A stretch of DNA of 32,834 nt from assembly GCA_001771285.1 (NCBI GenBank), contig METI01000215.1, positions 10,533 to 43,366 of the forward strand. Reading direction: 5' to 3'. Below the pieces are notes generated by a model. It searched no databases and was not told the origin of the DNA. It saw only the letters and a program-made list of their open reading frames with translations. Every line of letters starts with the position of its first letter. Position 1 is the stretch's first letter. This DNA comes from a candidate division NC10 bacterium RIFCSPLOWO2_12_FULL_66_18 (lineage in GTDB: Bacteria > Methylomirabilota > Methylomirabilia > Methylomirabilales > 2-02-FULL-66-22). Positions 15,534-23,610 of the stretch are shown in pieces. The position numbers and the translations under genes are program-made.

Positions 15534-16405
15534 GCGCCGCCTCCCGCAGGCGCGTTGGCCTTCTCCCGTGGCTCCTCCTCGCCCCCGGGTTGCTCCTCTT
15601 CCTCTTCTTCGTGATCGTTCCCCTCGCCATCATGGCGTCAACCAGCACGTACCAGCTCGACCGAACGACGGGGCAGCTCGTCCCCGACGGTCTCTCCCAC
15701 TATGCGAGCTTCCTGCGGGACCCCTTCTACCTCGGCGTCCTGGGGCGGACGCTCCGCCTCGCCGCGATCACCACGATCCTGGCGGCCCTCGTCGGATACC
15801 CGGTCGCCTACGCCATGATCAAGGCCTCGCCGCGGCAGCAGGCCTCGCTCCTGCTCATCATCCTGGCGCCGCTTCTGGTCAGCGTCGTCGTGCGGACCTT
15901 CGGCTGGCTCGTCCTCTTGGGCCCGAACGGGGCCATAAACAGCCTGCTCCTCGGCCTCGACCTGATCCGGGAGCCTCTCCGCCTCCTCTACTCGGAGACG
16001 GCCATCGTCCTGGGCCTCCTCCACGTCCTCCTGCCCTTCGCGATCCTCCCCATCTTCGCCTCGCTGCGAAACATCGACCCCGACTTGCATCGCGCCGCAC
16101 AAAACCTGGGGGCGGGCCCGGCCTATGCCTTCTGGCGGGTCACGCTGCCCCTGTCGCTGCCGGGGATCGCCGCGGGGAGCATGATTGTCTTCGCATTGAG
16201 CAGCAGCGCCTTCGTCACGCCGGCGGTCCTGGGCGGGGCTCGCCTCAAGGTGATGTCCACCCTGGTGTACCAGCAGATCATGCAGTTGGCCGATTTCCCC
16301 CGCGGCGCCGCGATCGCCCTGATCCTGATGGGGATCTCCGTCTCCGCCGTCCTGGCGTACCTGTGGGCCCTGGAGCGGGGGCGGTCCGGCATCGTCTTCG
16401 ACTAG
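15530..16405 (+). CDS. ABC transporter permease, PotB-type (second Pot system)
   Basis: A 291-residue permease. A short basic N terminus is followed by a strongly hydrophobic first span (LLLAPGLLLFLFFVIVPLAI) and five further spans. The docking loop is HRAAQNLGAGPAYAFWRV, followed by PLSLPGI. ATG 15530 overlaps the ATPase stop codon (ATGA) and has GGAG at 15521. It is the PotB counterpart of the permease at 238 (both share VRTFGWL-type and FVTPAVLGG/YVTPALLGG segments). This supports ancient duplication of the whole transporter rather than a recent copy. Confidence 0.93.
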   Translation: MSAASRRRVGLLPWLLLAPGLLLFLFFVIVPLAIMASTSTYQLDRTTGQLVPDGLSHYASFLRDPFYLGVLGRTLRLAAITTILAALVGYPVAYAMIKASPRQQASLLLIILAPLLVSVVVRTFGWLVLLGPNGAINSLLLGLDLIREPLRLLYSETAIVLGLLHVLLPFAILPIFASLRNIDPDLHRAAQNLGAGPAYAFWRVTLPLSLPGIAAGSMIVFALSSSAFVTPAVLGGARLKVMSTLVYQQIMQLADFPRGAAIALILMGISVSAVLAYLWALERGRSGIVFD

Positions 16406-16438
16406 AGGCGTTCGCCTGGGAATGCGGAAGGGAGAGGC

Positions 16439-17236
16439 GTGAGCGGCGTGCGTCAGGGAGCGATCCTGCGAGGATACATCCTCCTCGTCTGCGCCTTCAT
16501 CCTGGCCCCGATCGTCGTAGTCCTGGGGTCGTCGCTCACCGCGGCGGAATACACCAGCTTCCCGCCGCACGGCATCAGCCTGCGCTGGTATATAGAGATC
16601 CTGCGGCACGAGGAGTTCCTGGACTCGTTGTGGACCAGCACCTACGTCGCCGTCGGAGCGTCCGGTGCCGCTCTCATCGTCGGGACGATGGCCGCCATGG
16701 CCCTCGCCCGCTACCGGTTTCCGGGGCGAACGGCGCTGAACGGTCTCTTCATGTCGCCGCTGCTCCTGCCCTCGCTGATCCTGGGCATCGCCCTGCTGCA
16801 GTTCTATACCTGGGCCGGCATCGGGAAGAGTCCGGCGACGCTCATCCTCGGCCACCTGGTCCTGACGACGCCCTACGTGATCCGGCTCGTGGGGGCCAGC
16901 CTGTCCGGGTTCAAGGGCGAACTGGAACTCGCCGCCCAGAACCTCGGCGCGACGCCCCTCCAAACCTTCCGCTGGGTGACCCTGCCCCTCATCCGCCCTG
17001 GCCTGCTGGCGGGCGCAGCCTTCGCGGCCATCATTTCATTCGATGAGGTGAACATCTCGCTGTTTCTCTCCAGCCCGACGACGGTCACGCTCCCCGTTCG
17101 CATCTTCGGCTACCTGGAGCAGACGTTCGATCCCCTGGTGACCGCAGTCTCATCCCTCCTCATCCTCATCTCCGCCGTCGGGATCGTCCTACTGGAACGG
17201 ATCATTGGCCTGGGCCGGCTTTTCGGGGTGGAGTAG
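16439..17236 (+). CDS. ABC transporter permease, PotC-type (second Pot system)
   Basis: A 265-residue permease, pair of the preceding gene. Family features are ISLRWYIEIL after the first span, the docking loop ELAAQNLGATPLQTFRWV and PLIRPGL, and FDEVNISLFLSSP, which resembles the FDEF segment of the other PotC-like protein. GTG 16439 is preceded by GAAGGGAGAG (16427-16436), a good ribosome site, 33 bp after the PotB-like stop. It is the last gene of the transport block. The 197-bp spacer beyond contains no convincing intrinsic terminator; a loose pairing of CCCCCCTC near 17250 and GAGAGGGG near 17295 has a long loop and no T-tract. Confidence 0.93.
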   Translation: MSGVRQGAILRGYILLVCAFILAPIVVVLGSSLTAAEYTSFPPHGISLRWYIEILRHEEFLDSLWTSTYVAVGASGAALIVGTMAAMALARYRFPGRTALNGLFMSPLLLPSLILGIALLQFYTWAGIGKSPATLILGHLVLTTPYVIRLVGASLSGFKGELELAAQNLGATPLQTFRWVTLPLIRPGLLAGAAFAAIISFDEVNISLFLSSPTTVTLPVRIFGYLEQTFDPLVTAVSSLLILISAVGIVLLERIIGLGRLFGVE

Positions 17237-17375
17237 GGCGATTCCCCCCTCAGTCGAAACGCAGATCAAGCCGCACTGACCTCAGGCGACCACAGAGAGG
17301 GGATCGTGCCGGAGGCCCGGCGGAAATATGGGACTATTGTCGCGTGGCAGAGGGATTGGCGGCGGGCGAAGGCGG

Positions 17376-17403
17376 TTGACAATTGGGGGTAAGCTGGTAT
17401 AAA
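17376..17403 (+). promoter_or_regulatory. Near-consensus sigma-70-type promoter
   Basis: TTGACA (17376-17381) and TATAAA (17398-17403) are separated by 16 bp, in an otherwise GC-rich spacer. The -35 box is a full consensus match and the -10 box matches five of six bases. The predicted transcript would start near 17410, about 25 bp before the ATG at 17434. It therefore separates the transport block from the housekeeping block. Confidence 0.8.
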
Positions 17404-17433
17404 GGTAACCTGCTGAAAAATCTAGGGGGAGCG

Positions 17434-17820
17434 ATGCCTGCGTTCGTGATTCGATGGGTTGCCACGGCCCTGGCCATCGGGGTGGCGGCCCAGGTGCTAC
17501 CCGGCATCCAGGTGGATGGGTTGTGGGCGGCCATCGTGGCGGCGCTCTTACTCGGCCTCGTCAATGTCACCCTTCGCCCGATCCTGCTCCTCCTGACCCT
17601 GCCCCTGACAGTGGTCACGCTGGGCCTGTTCGCGCTGGTGGTCAATGGCGCAATGCTTGTCCTGGTGGCGAGCGTGGTCAAGGGCGTGCACGTGGCCGGC
17701 TTCGGCAGCGCGGTTCTGGGCGCCATCCTCATCAGCCTGGTCGGGAGCCTCTTGACCTGGCTGCTCCAGCCGCGTCCCCGGGTCCACGTGGAGGTCCAGC
17801 GCTTCACGAGCGTGCCCTGA
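17434..17820 (+). CDS. Small membrane protein, phage holin IV-like (mycobacterial-phage-holin/YvlD) family
   Basis: A 128-residue protein that is almost entirely hydrophobic, with about four membrane spans and a short basic, polar C-terminal tail. The segment GLVNVTLRPILLLLTLPLT is the recognisable signature of this family, followed by LGLFALVVNGAMLVLVA. Despite the holin name, most members are chromosomal membrane proteins of unknown role rather than lysis proteins. No other phage gene is nearby, so lysis function is unlikely. ATG 17434 has AGGGGGA at 17424-17430 and sits just downstream of the best promoter in the window. galU follows after 31 bp and is probably co-transcribed. Confidence 0.85.
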   Translation: MPAFVIRWVATALAIGVAAQVLPGIQVDGLWAAIVAALLLGLVNVTLRPILLLLTLPLTVVTLGLFALVVNGAMLVLVASVVKGVHVAGFGSAVLGAILISLVGSLLTWLLQPRPRVHVEVQRFTSVP

Positions 17821-17851
17821 CTTCCCGGAGGAGACAGCCAGAGGAGACGCG

Positions 17852-18817
17852 ATGACGATCCGGAAGGCCGTGTTCCCCGCGGCCGGGCTCGGGACTCGCT
17901 TTCTGCCCGCGACCAAGGCCCAGCCCAAAGAGATGTTGCCGATCGTGGACAAGCCCACGATCCAGTACGTCATGGAAGAGGCGGTGGCCTCGGGCATCCA
18001 GGACATCATCGTGGTGACCGGCCGGGGCAAGAACGCCATCGAGGATCACTTCGACCGCTCCATCGAGCTGGAGCTGATGCTCAGCAAGAAGGGGCGGGCC
18101 GATCTGTTGGAGGTGGTCCGGCGGGTCTCGGAGTTGGTCCGGGTCTGTTACGTGCGTCAGAAGGAGCCGCTGGGCCTGGGTCACGCCGTCCTGGCGGCCA
18201 GGGAGCTGGTGGGGGACGAGCCGTTCGCGGTGTTGCTGGGAGACGATATCCTGACTGACGCCACGCCGGCCCTGCAACAGATGATCGCGGTGTACGAGAA
18301 GTACCGCTGTTCCGTGATGTGCGTGAAGCGGGTCCCCAAGACGGAGGTCTCCCGGTACGGGGTGATCAAGGGGCGCAAGCTGGACGATCACCTCTACCAC
18401 ATCATGGACATGGTGGAGAAGCCGGAGGTCAGCCAGGCCCCCTCGGACCTCGCCATCATCGGCCGCTACATCCTGACGCCCGAGATCTTCCCCATTCTGG
18501 AAAAGACGCCCCCGGACCGAAGCGGCGAGATCCAACTGACCAATGCCCTGAAGGGACTGCTCCGGAGCAAGAACCAGATGATGTACGCCCTGGAGTTCCA
18601 GGGGCGCTGGCACGATGCGGGGACCATCCTGGGATTTCTGAAGACCACGGTGGAGTTCGCCCTGGAGCGCCCGGACGTGGCCCCGGGGTTCAAGGAGTTT
18701 CTGCGCGGCCTGAACCTGGATTCGGGCCAGCCACAGCCGCACCGGGCAGATGCGGGATCGCCCGGGGCAGGACCGACCCGGCGGGGGTCCCGCCGGGCGG
18801 TCACGCAGAGTCCATGA
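17852..18817 (+). CDS. galU: UTP-glucose-1-phosphate uridylyltransferase
   Basis: A 321-residue cytoplasmic nucleotidyltransferase that makes UDP-glucose from UTP and glucose-1-phosphate for cell-envelope glycans and sugar interconversion. The nucleotide-binding start is canonical (PAAGLGTRFLPATKAQPKEM, then LPIVDKPTIQYV). LGLGHAVL, LLGDDIL and RYGVIKG mark the sugar-phosphate and metal sites, and AIIGRYILTPEIF and KTPPDRSGEIQLT complete the family pattern. The last 30 or so residues are a proline/arginine-rich tail not needed for the fold. ATG 17852 has GGAGACAGCCAGAGGAGAC upstream. The gene ends in an ATGA overlap with the next small frame. Confidence 0.97.
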   Translation: MTIRKAVFPAAGLGTRFLPATKAQPKEMLPIVDKPTIQYVMEEAVASGIQDIIVVTGRGKNAIEDHFDRSIELELMLSKKGRADLLEVVRRVSELVRVCYVRQKEPLGLGHAVLAARELVGDEPFAVLLGDDILTDATPALQQMIAVYEKYRCSVMCVKRVPKTEVSRYGVIKGRKLDDHLYHIMDMVEKPEVSQAPSDLAIIGRYILTPEIFPILEKTPPDRSGEIQLTNALKGLLRSKNQMMYALEFQGRWHDAGTILGFLKTTVEFALERPDVAPGFKEFLRGLNLDSGQPQPHRADAGSPGAGPTRRGSRRAVTQSP

Positions 18818-19080
18818 CCCAGAAACCACCGCCCCGTCACCCGCCGGTCCCGGATCCCGAGCAGGCGGGGGCCCCGGCCCCTCGGGAGGACGAACTGGAA
18901 CCCGTCGCCACCGAGGACGAGACCGAGACCGAGACCTCGCCCGACCCCTATGACGACCTCTGGGATCCGGACATGGATACCCGGCCCGAACGCATCAAGC
19001 GGACGAAGGCCCCTCGGAAGCCGGACGCGCGTTCGCGGGGACGAAGCGTGCCCGGAGGCAAGCGGCGGGACGAGGCCTGA
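18814..19080 (+). CDS. Hypothetical 88-residue charged protein
   Basis: An 88-codon frame that starts on the ATGA overlapping the galU stop codon. I do not recognise a family. The N-terminal half is proline-rich and acidic ([20 protein letters not shown], then [12 protein letters not shown]), and the C-terminal third is strongly basic ([20 protein letters not shown]). There is no hydrophobic segment, so a soluble and probably disordered protein is expected. The ribosome site is weak (GCAGAG). The gap between galU and lon would otherwise be 336 bp, unusually long here, which together with the overlap start argues that it is real. It could instead be an untranslated spacer with a fortuitous frame. 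Confidence 0.55.
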   Translation: MTQKPPPRHPPVPDPEQAGAPAPREDELEPVATEDETETETSPDPYDDLWDPDMDTRPERIKRTKAPRKPDARSRGRSVPGGKRRDEA

Positions 19081-19153
19081 CGTCCACGCCACCGACGCCA
19101 ACAGTTTGCCCAGCTCTCCCGCCCAGCGGGACGCGGGCGAAGGAGATCCTCCC

Positions 19154-21610
19154 TTGAAAGACCGCGACGTGGATGTGGAAGGCACCGGGGAAAAGATCGA
19201 GACCGGGGTCGGCGTCGAGCAGCCGCAGGGCGAGCGGAAGATGCCGTCCCAGATCCCGCTCCTGCCGGTCCGGGATGTGGTGGTCTATCCGTTCATGATC
19301 CTGCCCCTGTTCGTGGGGCGGGACAAATCCATCCGGGCGGTGGACGAGGCCCTGTCGCGGGAGCGCCTGATCCTCCTGGCGGCCCAGCGGGACGCCGAGG
19401 CCGAGGATCCCGGCCCCGAGGATCTGTATCCCGTGGGCACGGTGGCCATGATCATGCGGATGCTGAAGATGCCCGACGGCCGGGTCAAGATCCTCGTGCA
19501 AGGGGTGTCGCGCGCCCGCATCCTGGGATTCACCCGGCGGGACCCCTACTTCGAGGCCAAGATCGCCGAGGTGACGGAGCCGGAGACGGCCCCCCAGGGT
19601 CTCGAGGTGGAGGCCCTGATCCGCTCCGTCAAGGAGCAGATCCAGAAGGGCGTCAACCTGGGCAAGGGGGTCTCGCCCGACGTGCTGGTTATCCTCAACA
19701 ACCTGGAGCACCCCGGGCGATTGGCCGACCTGGTGGCCAGCAACCTGGACCTGAAGGTGGAGCAGGCGGAGCAGATCCTGGAGATCTTCGACCCGGTGGA
19801 GCGGCTGAAGAAGCTCTCCGAGCTCCTGGGCAAAGAGATCGAGGTGCTGGAGATGCAGCACAAGATCCAGTCGCAGGCCCGGGAGGAAATGGACAAGACC
19901 CACCGGGAGTATTACCTGCGGGAGCAGCTCAAGGCCATCCAGAAGGAACTGGGCGAGACCGACGAGCGTAGCCAGGAGATCCAGGAGTTGGAGCAGAAGA
20001 TCGAGCGGGCCAAGATGCCGCCCGAGGTGGGGCAGGAGGCCAAGGCCCAGCTCGGCCGGCTGTCGCGCATGCATCCGGACGCGGCCGAGGCGTCGGTGAT
20101 CCGCACCTACCTGGACTGGCTGATCGACCTTCCGTGGGCCAAGCAGACCACGGACAAGCTGAGCATCAAACAGGCCCACAAGATCCTGGAGAAGGACCAC
20201 TACGACCTGGAGAAGGTGAAGGAGCGGATCCTGGAGTACCTGGCGGTCCGCAAGCTGAAGAAGAAGATGAAGGGTCCAATCCTGTGCTTCGTGGGGCCGC
20301 CGGGCGTGGGCAAGACGTCCCTGGGCCGCTCCATCGCGCGGGCCCTGGGCCGGAAGTTCGTGCGCATCTCCCTGGGCGGCGTGCGGGACGAGGCGGAGAT
20401 CCGGGGCCACCGGCGGACCTACATCGGCGCCCTCCCCGGGAAGATCATCCAGGGGATCAAGCAGGCCGGGACCAACAATCCGGTCTTCATGATGGACGAG
20501 GTGGACAAGGTGGGGGCGGATTTCCGGGGCGATCCCTCGGCGGCCCTCCTGGAGGTGCTGGACCCGGAGCAGAACGTGTCCTTCACGGACCACTATCTCG
20601 GGGTGCCCTTCGACCTCCGGAACGTGATGTTCATCACCACGGCGAACCTGGCCGATCCCATCTTGCCGGCGCTGAAGGACCGGATGGAGATCATCGAGAT
20701 CTCGGGCTACACCGAGGAAGAGAAGCTGCACATCGCCAACCGGTACCTCCTGCCCCGGCAACTGGATGAGCACGGGATCAACAAGAAGCACCTGGAGTTC
20801 ACCGATGACGCCATCCTGAAGATCATCCAGAGCTACACGCGGGAGGCGGGCCTCCGCAACCTGGAGCGCGAGATCGCCACCGTCTGCCGGAAGGCGGCGC
20901 GGGACGTGGCCGAGGGGAAGAAGGGCCTGACCCGGGTCACCGCCGCCAGCCTGCACCGCTTCCTGGGCGCGCCCAAGTTCCTGCCCGAAGCGGAGCAGGA
21001 GAAGGACGAGATCGGGGTGGCCACGGGCCTGGCCTGGACCCAGACCGGCGGCGATATCCTGTACATCGAGTGCACCATGATGCGGGGCAAGGGGAACCTG
21101 TTGCTCACCGGGCACCTGGGAGACGTCATGAAGGAATCGGCCCAGGCGGCCATGAGCTACGCCCGGTCGCGGGGGGTCAGCCTGGGGATCAAGGAGGAGA
21201 CCTTCGCCAAGCACGACATCCACATCCACGTGCCGGCCGGGGCCATTCCCAAGGACGGCCCCTCGGCCGGGATCACCATGGCCACGGCGCTGATCTCCAC
21301 CCTCACGCGGATGCCGGTCCGCCGGGATGTGGCCATGACCGGCGAGATCACGCTGCGGGGGAAGGTCCTGCCCGTCGGCGGCCTCAAGGAGAAGGCCCTG
21401 GCGGCCCGTCGGATGGGGATCAAGACGGTCATCGTCCCGAGCAAGAACGACAAAGACGTGAAGGAGCTGCCCGCCACCGTCCGGCGCGGAATGCAGTTCG
21501 TGTACGTGGACGACATGGATCAGGTGCTGAAGGTGGCCCTGGCCAAGCGGGGCGCCTCGCGGCGGGCCGCGGCCGCCTCGGAAGAGCGGCGAGTGGCGGC
21601 TCGCACCTGA
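19154..21610 (+). CDS. lon: ATP-dependent endopeptidase La (Lon)
   Basis: An 818-residue Lon protease that degrades misfolded and regulatory proteins in the cytoplasm as a ring hexamer. The N-terminal substrate domain begins [15 protein letters not shown], then a coiled-coil with [16 protein letters not shown]. Walker A is GPPGVGKTS from residue 381, Walker B is FMMDEVDK, and the sensor-type segment [13 protein letters not shown] follows. The C-terminal peptidase has Ser704 (PKDGPSAG) and Lys745 ([10 protein letters not shown]) as the catalytic dyad. No ATG lies close to the N terminus. I choose TTG 19154 because GAAGGAGAT sits 6-8 bp upstream; ATG 19241 would give a 789-residue protein beginning just before the conserved domain. 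The first 29 residues are charged and poorly conserved. Confidence 0.96.
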   Translation: MKDRDVDVEGTGEKIETGVGVEQPQGERKMPSQIPLLPVRDVVVYPFMILPLFVGRDKSIRAVDEALSRERLILLAAQRDAEAEDPGPEDLYPVGTVAMIMRMLKMPDGRVKILVQGVSRARILGFTRRDPYFEAKIAEVTEPETAPQGLEVEALIRSVKEQIQKGVNLGKGVSPDVLVILNNLEHPGRLADLVASNLDLKVEQAEQILEIFDPVERLKKLSELLGKEIEVLEMQHKIQSQAREEMDKTHREYYLREQLKAIQKELGETDERSQEIQELEQKIERAKMPPEVGQEAKAQLGRLSRMHPDAAEASVIRTYLDWLIDLPWAKQTTDKLSIKQAHKILEKDHYDLEKVKERILEYLAVRKLKKKMKGPILCFVGPPGVGKTSLGRSIARALGRKFVRISLGGVRDEAEIRGHRRTYIGALPGKIIQGIKQAGTNNPVFMMDEVDKVGADFRGDPSAALLEVLDPEQNVSFTDHYLGVPFDLRNVMFITTANLADPILPALKDRMEIIEISGYTEEEKLHIANRYLLPRQLDEHGINKKHLEFTDDAILKIIQSYTREAGLRNLEREIATVCRKAARDVAEGKKGLTRVTAASLHRFLGAPKFLPEAEQEKDEIGVATGLAWTQTGGDILYIECTMMRGKGNLLLTGHLGDVMKESAQAAMSYARSRGVSLGIKEETFAKHDIHIHVPAGAIPKDGPSAGITMATALISTLTRMPVRRDVAMTGEITLRGKVLPVGGLKEKALAARRMGIKTVIVPSKNDKDVKELPATVRRGMQFVYVDDMDQVLKVALAKRGASRRAAAASEERRVAART

Positions 21611-21623
21611 GGAACTGGCAACT

Positions 21624-21690
21624 GGGCAATCGGGCACTCTGGCAATTGGGAAGAACCTGAGTGCCGGATTGCCAGACTGCCAGATTGCCC
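21624..21690 (+). repeat. Imperfect 24-bp inverted repeat built of 8-bp units, between lon and rnj
   Basis: Arms 21624-21647 and 21667-21690 can pair at 21 of 24 positions around a 19-base loop. The right arm is three tandem 8-mers (GGATTGCC, AGACTGCC, AGATTGCC, starting at 21666). The left arm has the matching period in the other orientation. A U-tract is absent, so termination would not be classical; the structure lies just before the AGGAGGA of rnj and could affect processing or translation of that message. Confidence 0.7.
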
Positions 21691-21714
21691 GCATGAAGGA
21701 GGACCGCGTTCGTT

Positions 21715-23382
21715 TTGAGCCACCGTGAGCCGTGGGTGCGCATCATCCCCCTGGGCGGGCTGGGCGAGATCGGGATGAACATGACCCTCCTCGAAACCGA
21801 GGAGGATCTCTTGGTCATTGATGCCGGCCTCATGTTCCCAGAGGAGGAGATGCTGGGGATCGACCTCGTCCTCCCCGAGACGACGTACCTGCTGGAGCAG
21901 CGGGACAAGGTCCGCGGCATCGTCCTCACCCACGGACACGAGGATCACACCGGCGCCCTGCCCTACCTCCTGCCGCAACTGCCCGTTCCCGTCTACGGTA
22001 CCGCCCTCTCCCTCGGGCTGGTCCAGGAGAAGCTCCGCGAGTTCGACCTGGACCGCACGGCCGACCTGCGCCGGGTCCGGGCCGGCGACCGCCTGCAGCT
22101 CGGCGCGCTCACCCTGGAGTTCATCCGGGTCAGCCACAGCATCCCGGACGGCGTGGCCATCGCCGTCCACACGCCGGCCGGGCTGGTCGTCCACACCGGC
22201 GACTTCAAGTTCGACCAGACGCCCGTCGGCGGGGAGCTGACCGACTTCGGAAAGTTCGCTGAACTGGGAGATCGGGGGGTGCAGGTCCTGCTCTCCGACA
22301 GCACCAATGCCACGCGAGAAGGCGTGACCCCCTCCGAGTCCGAGGTCGCGCGCACCCTGGAGCCGATCTTCCGCACCGCGCCCCGCCGGATCATCGTGGC
22401 CTGTTTCGCCAGCCACATCCACCGGATCCAGCAGGTCCTGGACGTGGCCGCGCGGCTGGGCAAAAGGGTCGCGGTGAACGGCAAGAGCATGCTGGCCAAC
22501 ACCCGGATCGCGGCCGAGCTGGGCTACCTGCGGGTGCCGGAGGAGACGCTGGTGCGCCTGGACGAGTTGCAGCGTACTCCCCCGGACCAGAGCGTGATCA
22601 TCACCACGGGCAGCCAGGGGGAACCCCTCTCGGCGCTGGCCCGCATGGCGGTGGGAGAGCACCGGCAGATCGAGATCCAGCCGGGGGACACGGTGATCTT
22701 CTCGGCGCGGGTGATCCCGGGCAACGAGAAATCCATCGCCCGCACCGTCAACCAGCTCTTCAAGCGCGGGGCCCAGGTGATCACGGAAGATGTCCAGGCC
22801 GGCGTCCACGTGTCCGGTCATCCCAGCCGCGAGGAGCTGAAGCTTATGCTCAACCTGACCCGCCCCCGCTTCCTGGTGCCGGTGCACGGCGAGTACCGGC
22901 ACCTGCACTTCCATGCCCAACTCGCCCGGGGTATGGGGTTGCCGCCGGACCACATCTTCCTCCTGGACAACGGGGACGTCCTGGAGGTCGCGCCGACCCG
23001 AGCCGCCGTGGTGAGCAAGGTGGCCGCGGGCCGGGTCTTCGTGGATGGGAAGGGGGTCGGGGACGTGGGGGACACCGTCCTGCGGGATCGCCAGCACCTG
23101 GCCCAAGACGGCATGGTGGTGATCGTCATCGGATTCGACAAGGCCGGGCAGGTGGTCTCCGGGCCGGAAATCATCTCGCGGGGGTTCGCCCATCTGCCGG
23201 AGGACGACACGCTCTTCGAGGAGGCCCGGCGATTGATCCTCACGGTGCTGGACGGTTGCAGTGTCGAAGAGAAGACGGATAGGAACCTGATCAGGCAGCG
23301 GATCCGGTCGGTGCTCCGGAAATTCCTGCAGAGAGCGGTGGAGCGGCGCCCCATGATCCTGCCGGTGATCATCGAGGTCTGA
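21715..23382 (+). CDS. rnj: Ribonuclease J
   Basis: A 555-residue metallo-beta-lactamase/beta-CASP ribonuclease with 5'-3' exonuclease and endonuclease activity in RNA decay and rRNA maturation. The zinc motif is His73-Gly-His75-Glu-Asp77-His78 (LTHGHEDHTGALPYLL). GLGEIGMNM at the N terminus, HSIPDGVAIAVHTPAG, HTGDFKFDQTPV, LLSDSTNAT and TTGSQGEPLSALARMA are RNase J signatures. VPVHGEYRHLHFHA is the C-terminal metal-binding segment. The start is TTG 21715, with AAGGAGGA 10-12 bp upstream; no ATG is close to the conserved N terminus. Presence of RNase J beside lon and ftsK in a diderm genome argues against a gammaproteobacterium. Confidence 0.96.
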   Translation: MSHREPWVRIIPLGGLGEIGMNMTLLETEEDLLVIDAGLMFPEEEMLGIDLVLPETTYLLEQRDKVRGIVLTHGHEDHTGALPYLLPQLPVPVYGTALSLGLVQEKLREFDLDRTADLRRVRAGDRLQLGALTLEFIRVSHSIPDGVAIAVHTPAGLVVHTGDFKFDQTPVGGELTDFGKFAELGDRGVQVLLSDSTNATREGVTPSESEVARTLEPIFRTAPRRIIVACFASHIHRIQQVLDVAARLGKRVAVNGKSMLANTRIAAELGYLRVPEETLVRLDELQRTPPDQSVIITTGSQGEPLSALARMAVGEHRQIEIQPGDTVIFSARVIPGNEKSIARTVNQLFKRGAQVITEDVQAGVHVSGHPSREELKLMLNLTRPRFLVPVHGEYRHLHFHAQLARGMGLPPDHIFLLDNGDVLEVAPTRAAVVSKVAAGRVFVDGKGVGDVGDTVLRDRQHLAQDGMVVIVIGFDKAGQVVSGPEIISRGFAHLPEDDTLFEEARRLILTVLDGCSVEEKTDRNLIRQRIRSVLRKFLQRAVERRPMILPVIIEV

Positions 23383-23383
23383 G

Positions 23384-23425
23384 AGCCGAGAGCCGAGAGC
23401 CGAGGACGGAGCGCCGAGTGCCGAG
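23384..23425 (+). repeat. 7-bp tandem repeat (AGCCGAG family) directly after rnj
   Basis: Starting one base after the rnj stop codon, three exact AGCCGAG units are followed by GACGGAG, CGCCGAG and TGCCGAG, six heptamers in all. The sequence beyond (to about 23460) continues as purine-rich degenerate variants. No gene is visible in the 228-bp spacer. Confidence 0.8.
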
Positions 23426-23465
23426 AGTGGCGAGCAGCGGAGCAGAGGAGCACGGGAGGGCAGGT

Positions 23466-23523
23466 GTTGGGGGTCAGGGGATCGGTCGATTCCAGCCCCT
23501 GGCCCCCGGCCCCCAACCCCCAG
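23466..23523 (+). repeat. G/C-rich inverted repeat made of heptamers upstream of ftsK
   Basis: The right side is four heptamers: CCCCTGG, CCCCCGG, CCCCCAA and CCCCCAG (23496-23523). The left side, 23466-23480, is their approximate complement and can pair with 23496-23517 leaving a 7-base bulge, exactly one repeat unit. This would fold into a very stable hairpin after rnj, without a T-tract. Confidence 0.7.
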
Positions 23524-23548
23524 CCGCCGTCAGGCGACGAAAAAGCGC

Positions 23549-23577
23549 TTGGAGTTTGGCGGGCGGCACGCTATAAC
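23549..23577 (+). promoter_or_regulatory. Candidate promoter for ftsK
   Basis: TTGGAG (23549-23554) and TATAAC (23572-23577) are 17 bp apart. The -10 box matches five of six consensus bases, the -35 box three of six. It lies 34 bp before the GTG of ftsK, after the GC-rich hairpin. Assignment rests on position and spacing only. Confidence 0.45.
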
Positions 23578-23610
23578 GTCTGGCAACTGGAATGGAGGTA
23601 AGGGGCCAGC

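Noticed and set aside
17237..17375. A tRNA or small RNA gene in the spacer after the second PotC-like gene
   Set aside because: No T-loop sequence or cloverleaf pairing is visible, and the only symmetry is a weak long-loop pairing.
17434..17820. A phage or prophage remnant, suggested by the holin-like protein
   Set aside because: No other phage gene, integrase or attachment repeat is nearby, and this family is common on chromosomes next to housekeeping genes.
18995..21694. An 899-codon minus-strand frame opposite lon
   Set aside because: Its sequence is low-complexity (Leu, His, Asp, Gly, Gln) and mirrors the conserved Lon codons on the other strand, so it is not a gene.
23384..23523. A CRISPR array
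   Set aside because: Units are 7 bp and adjacent with no spacers, and no cas gene is present.
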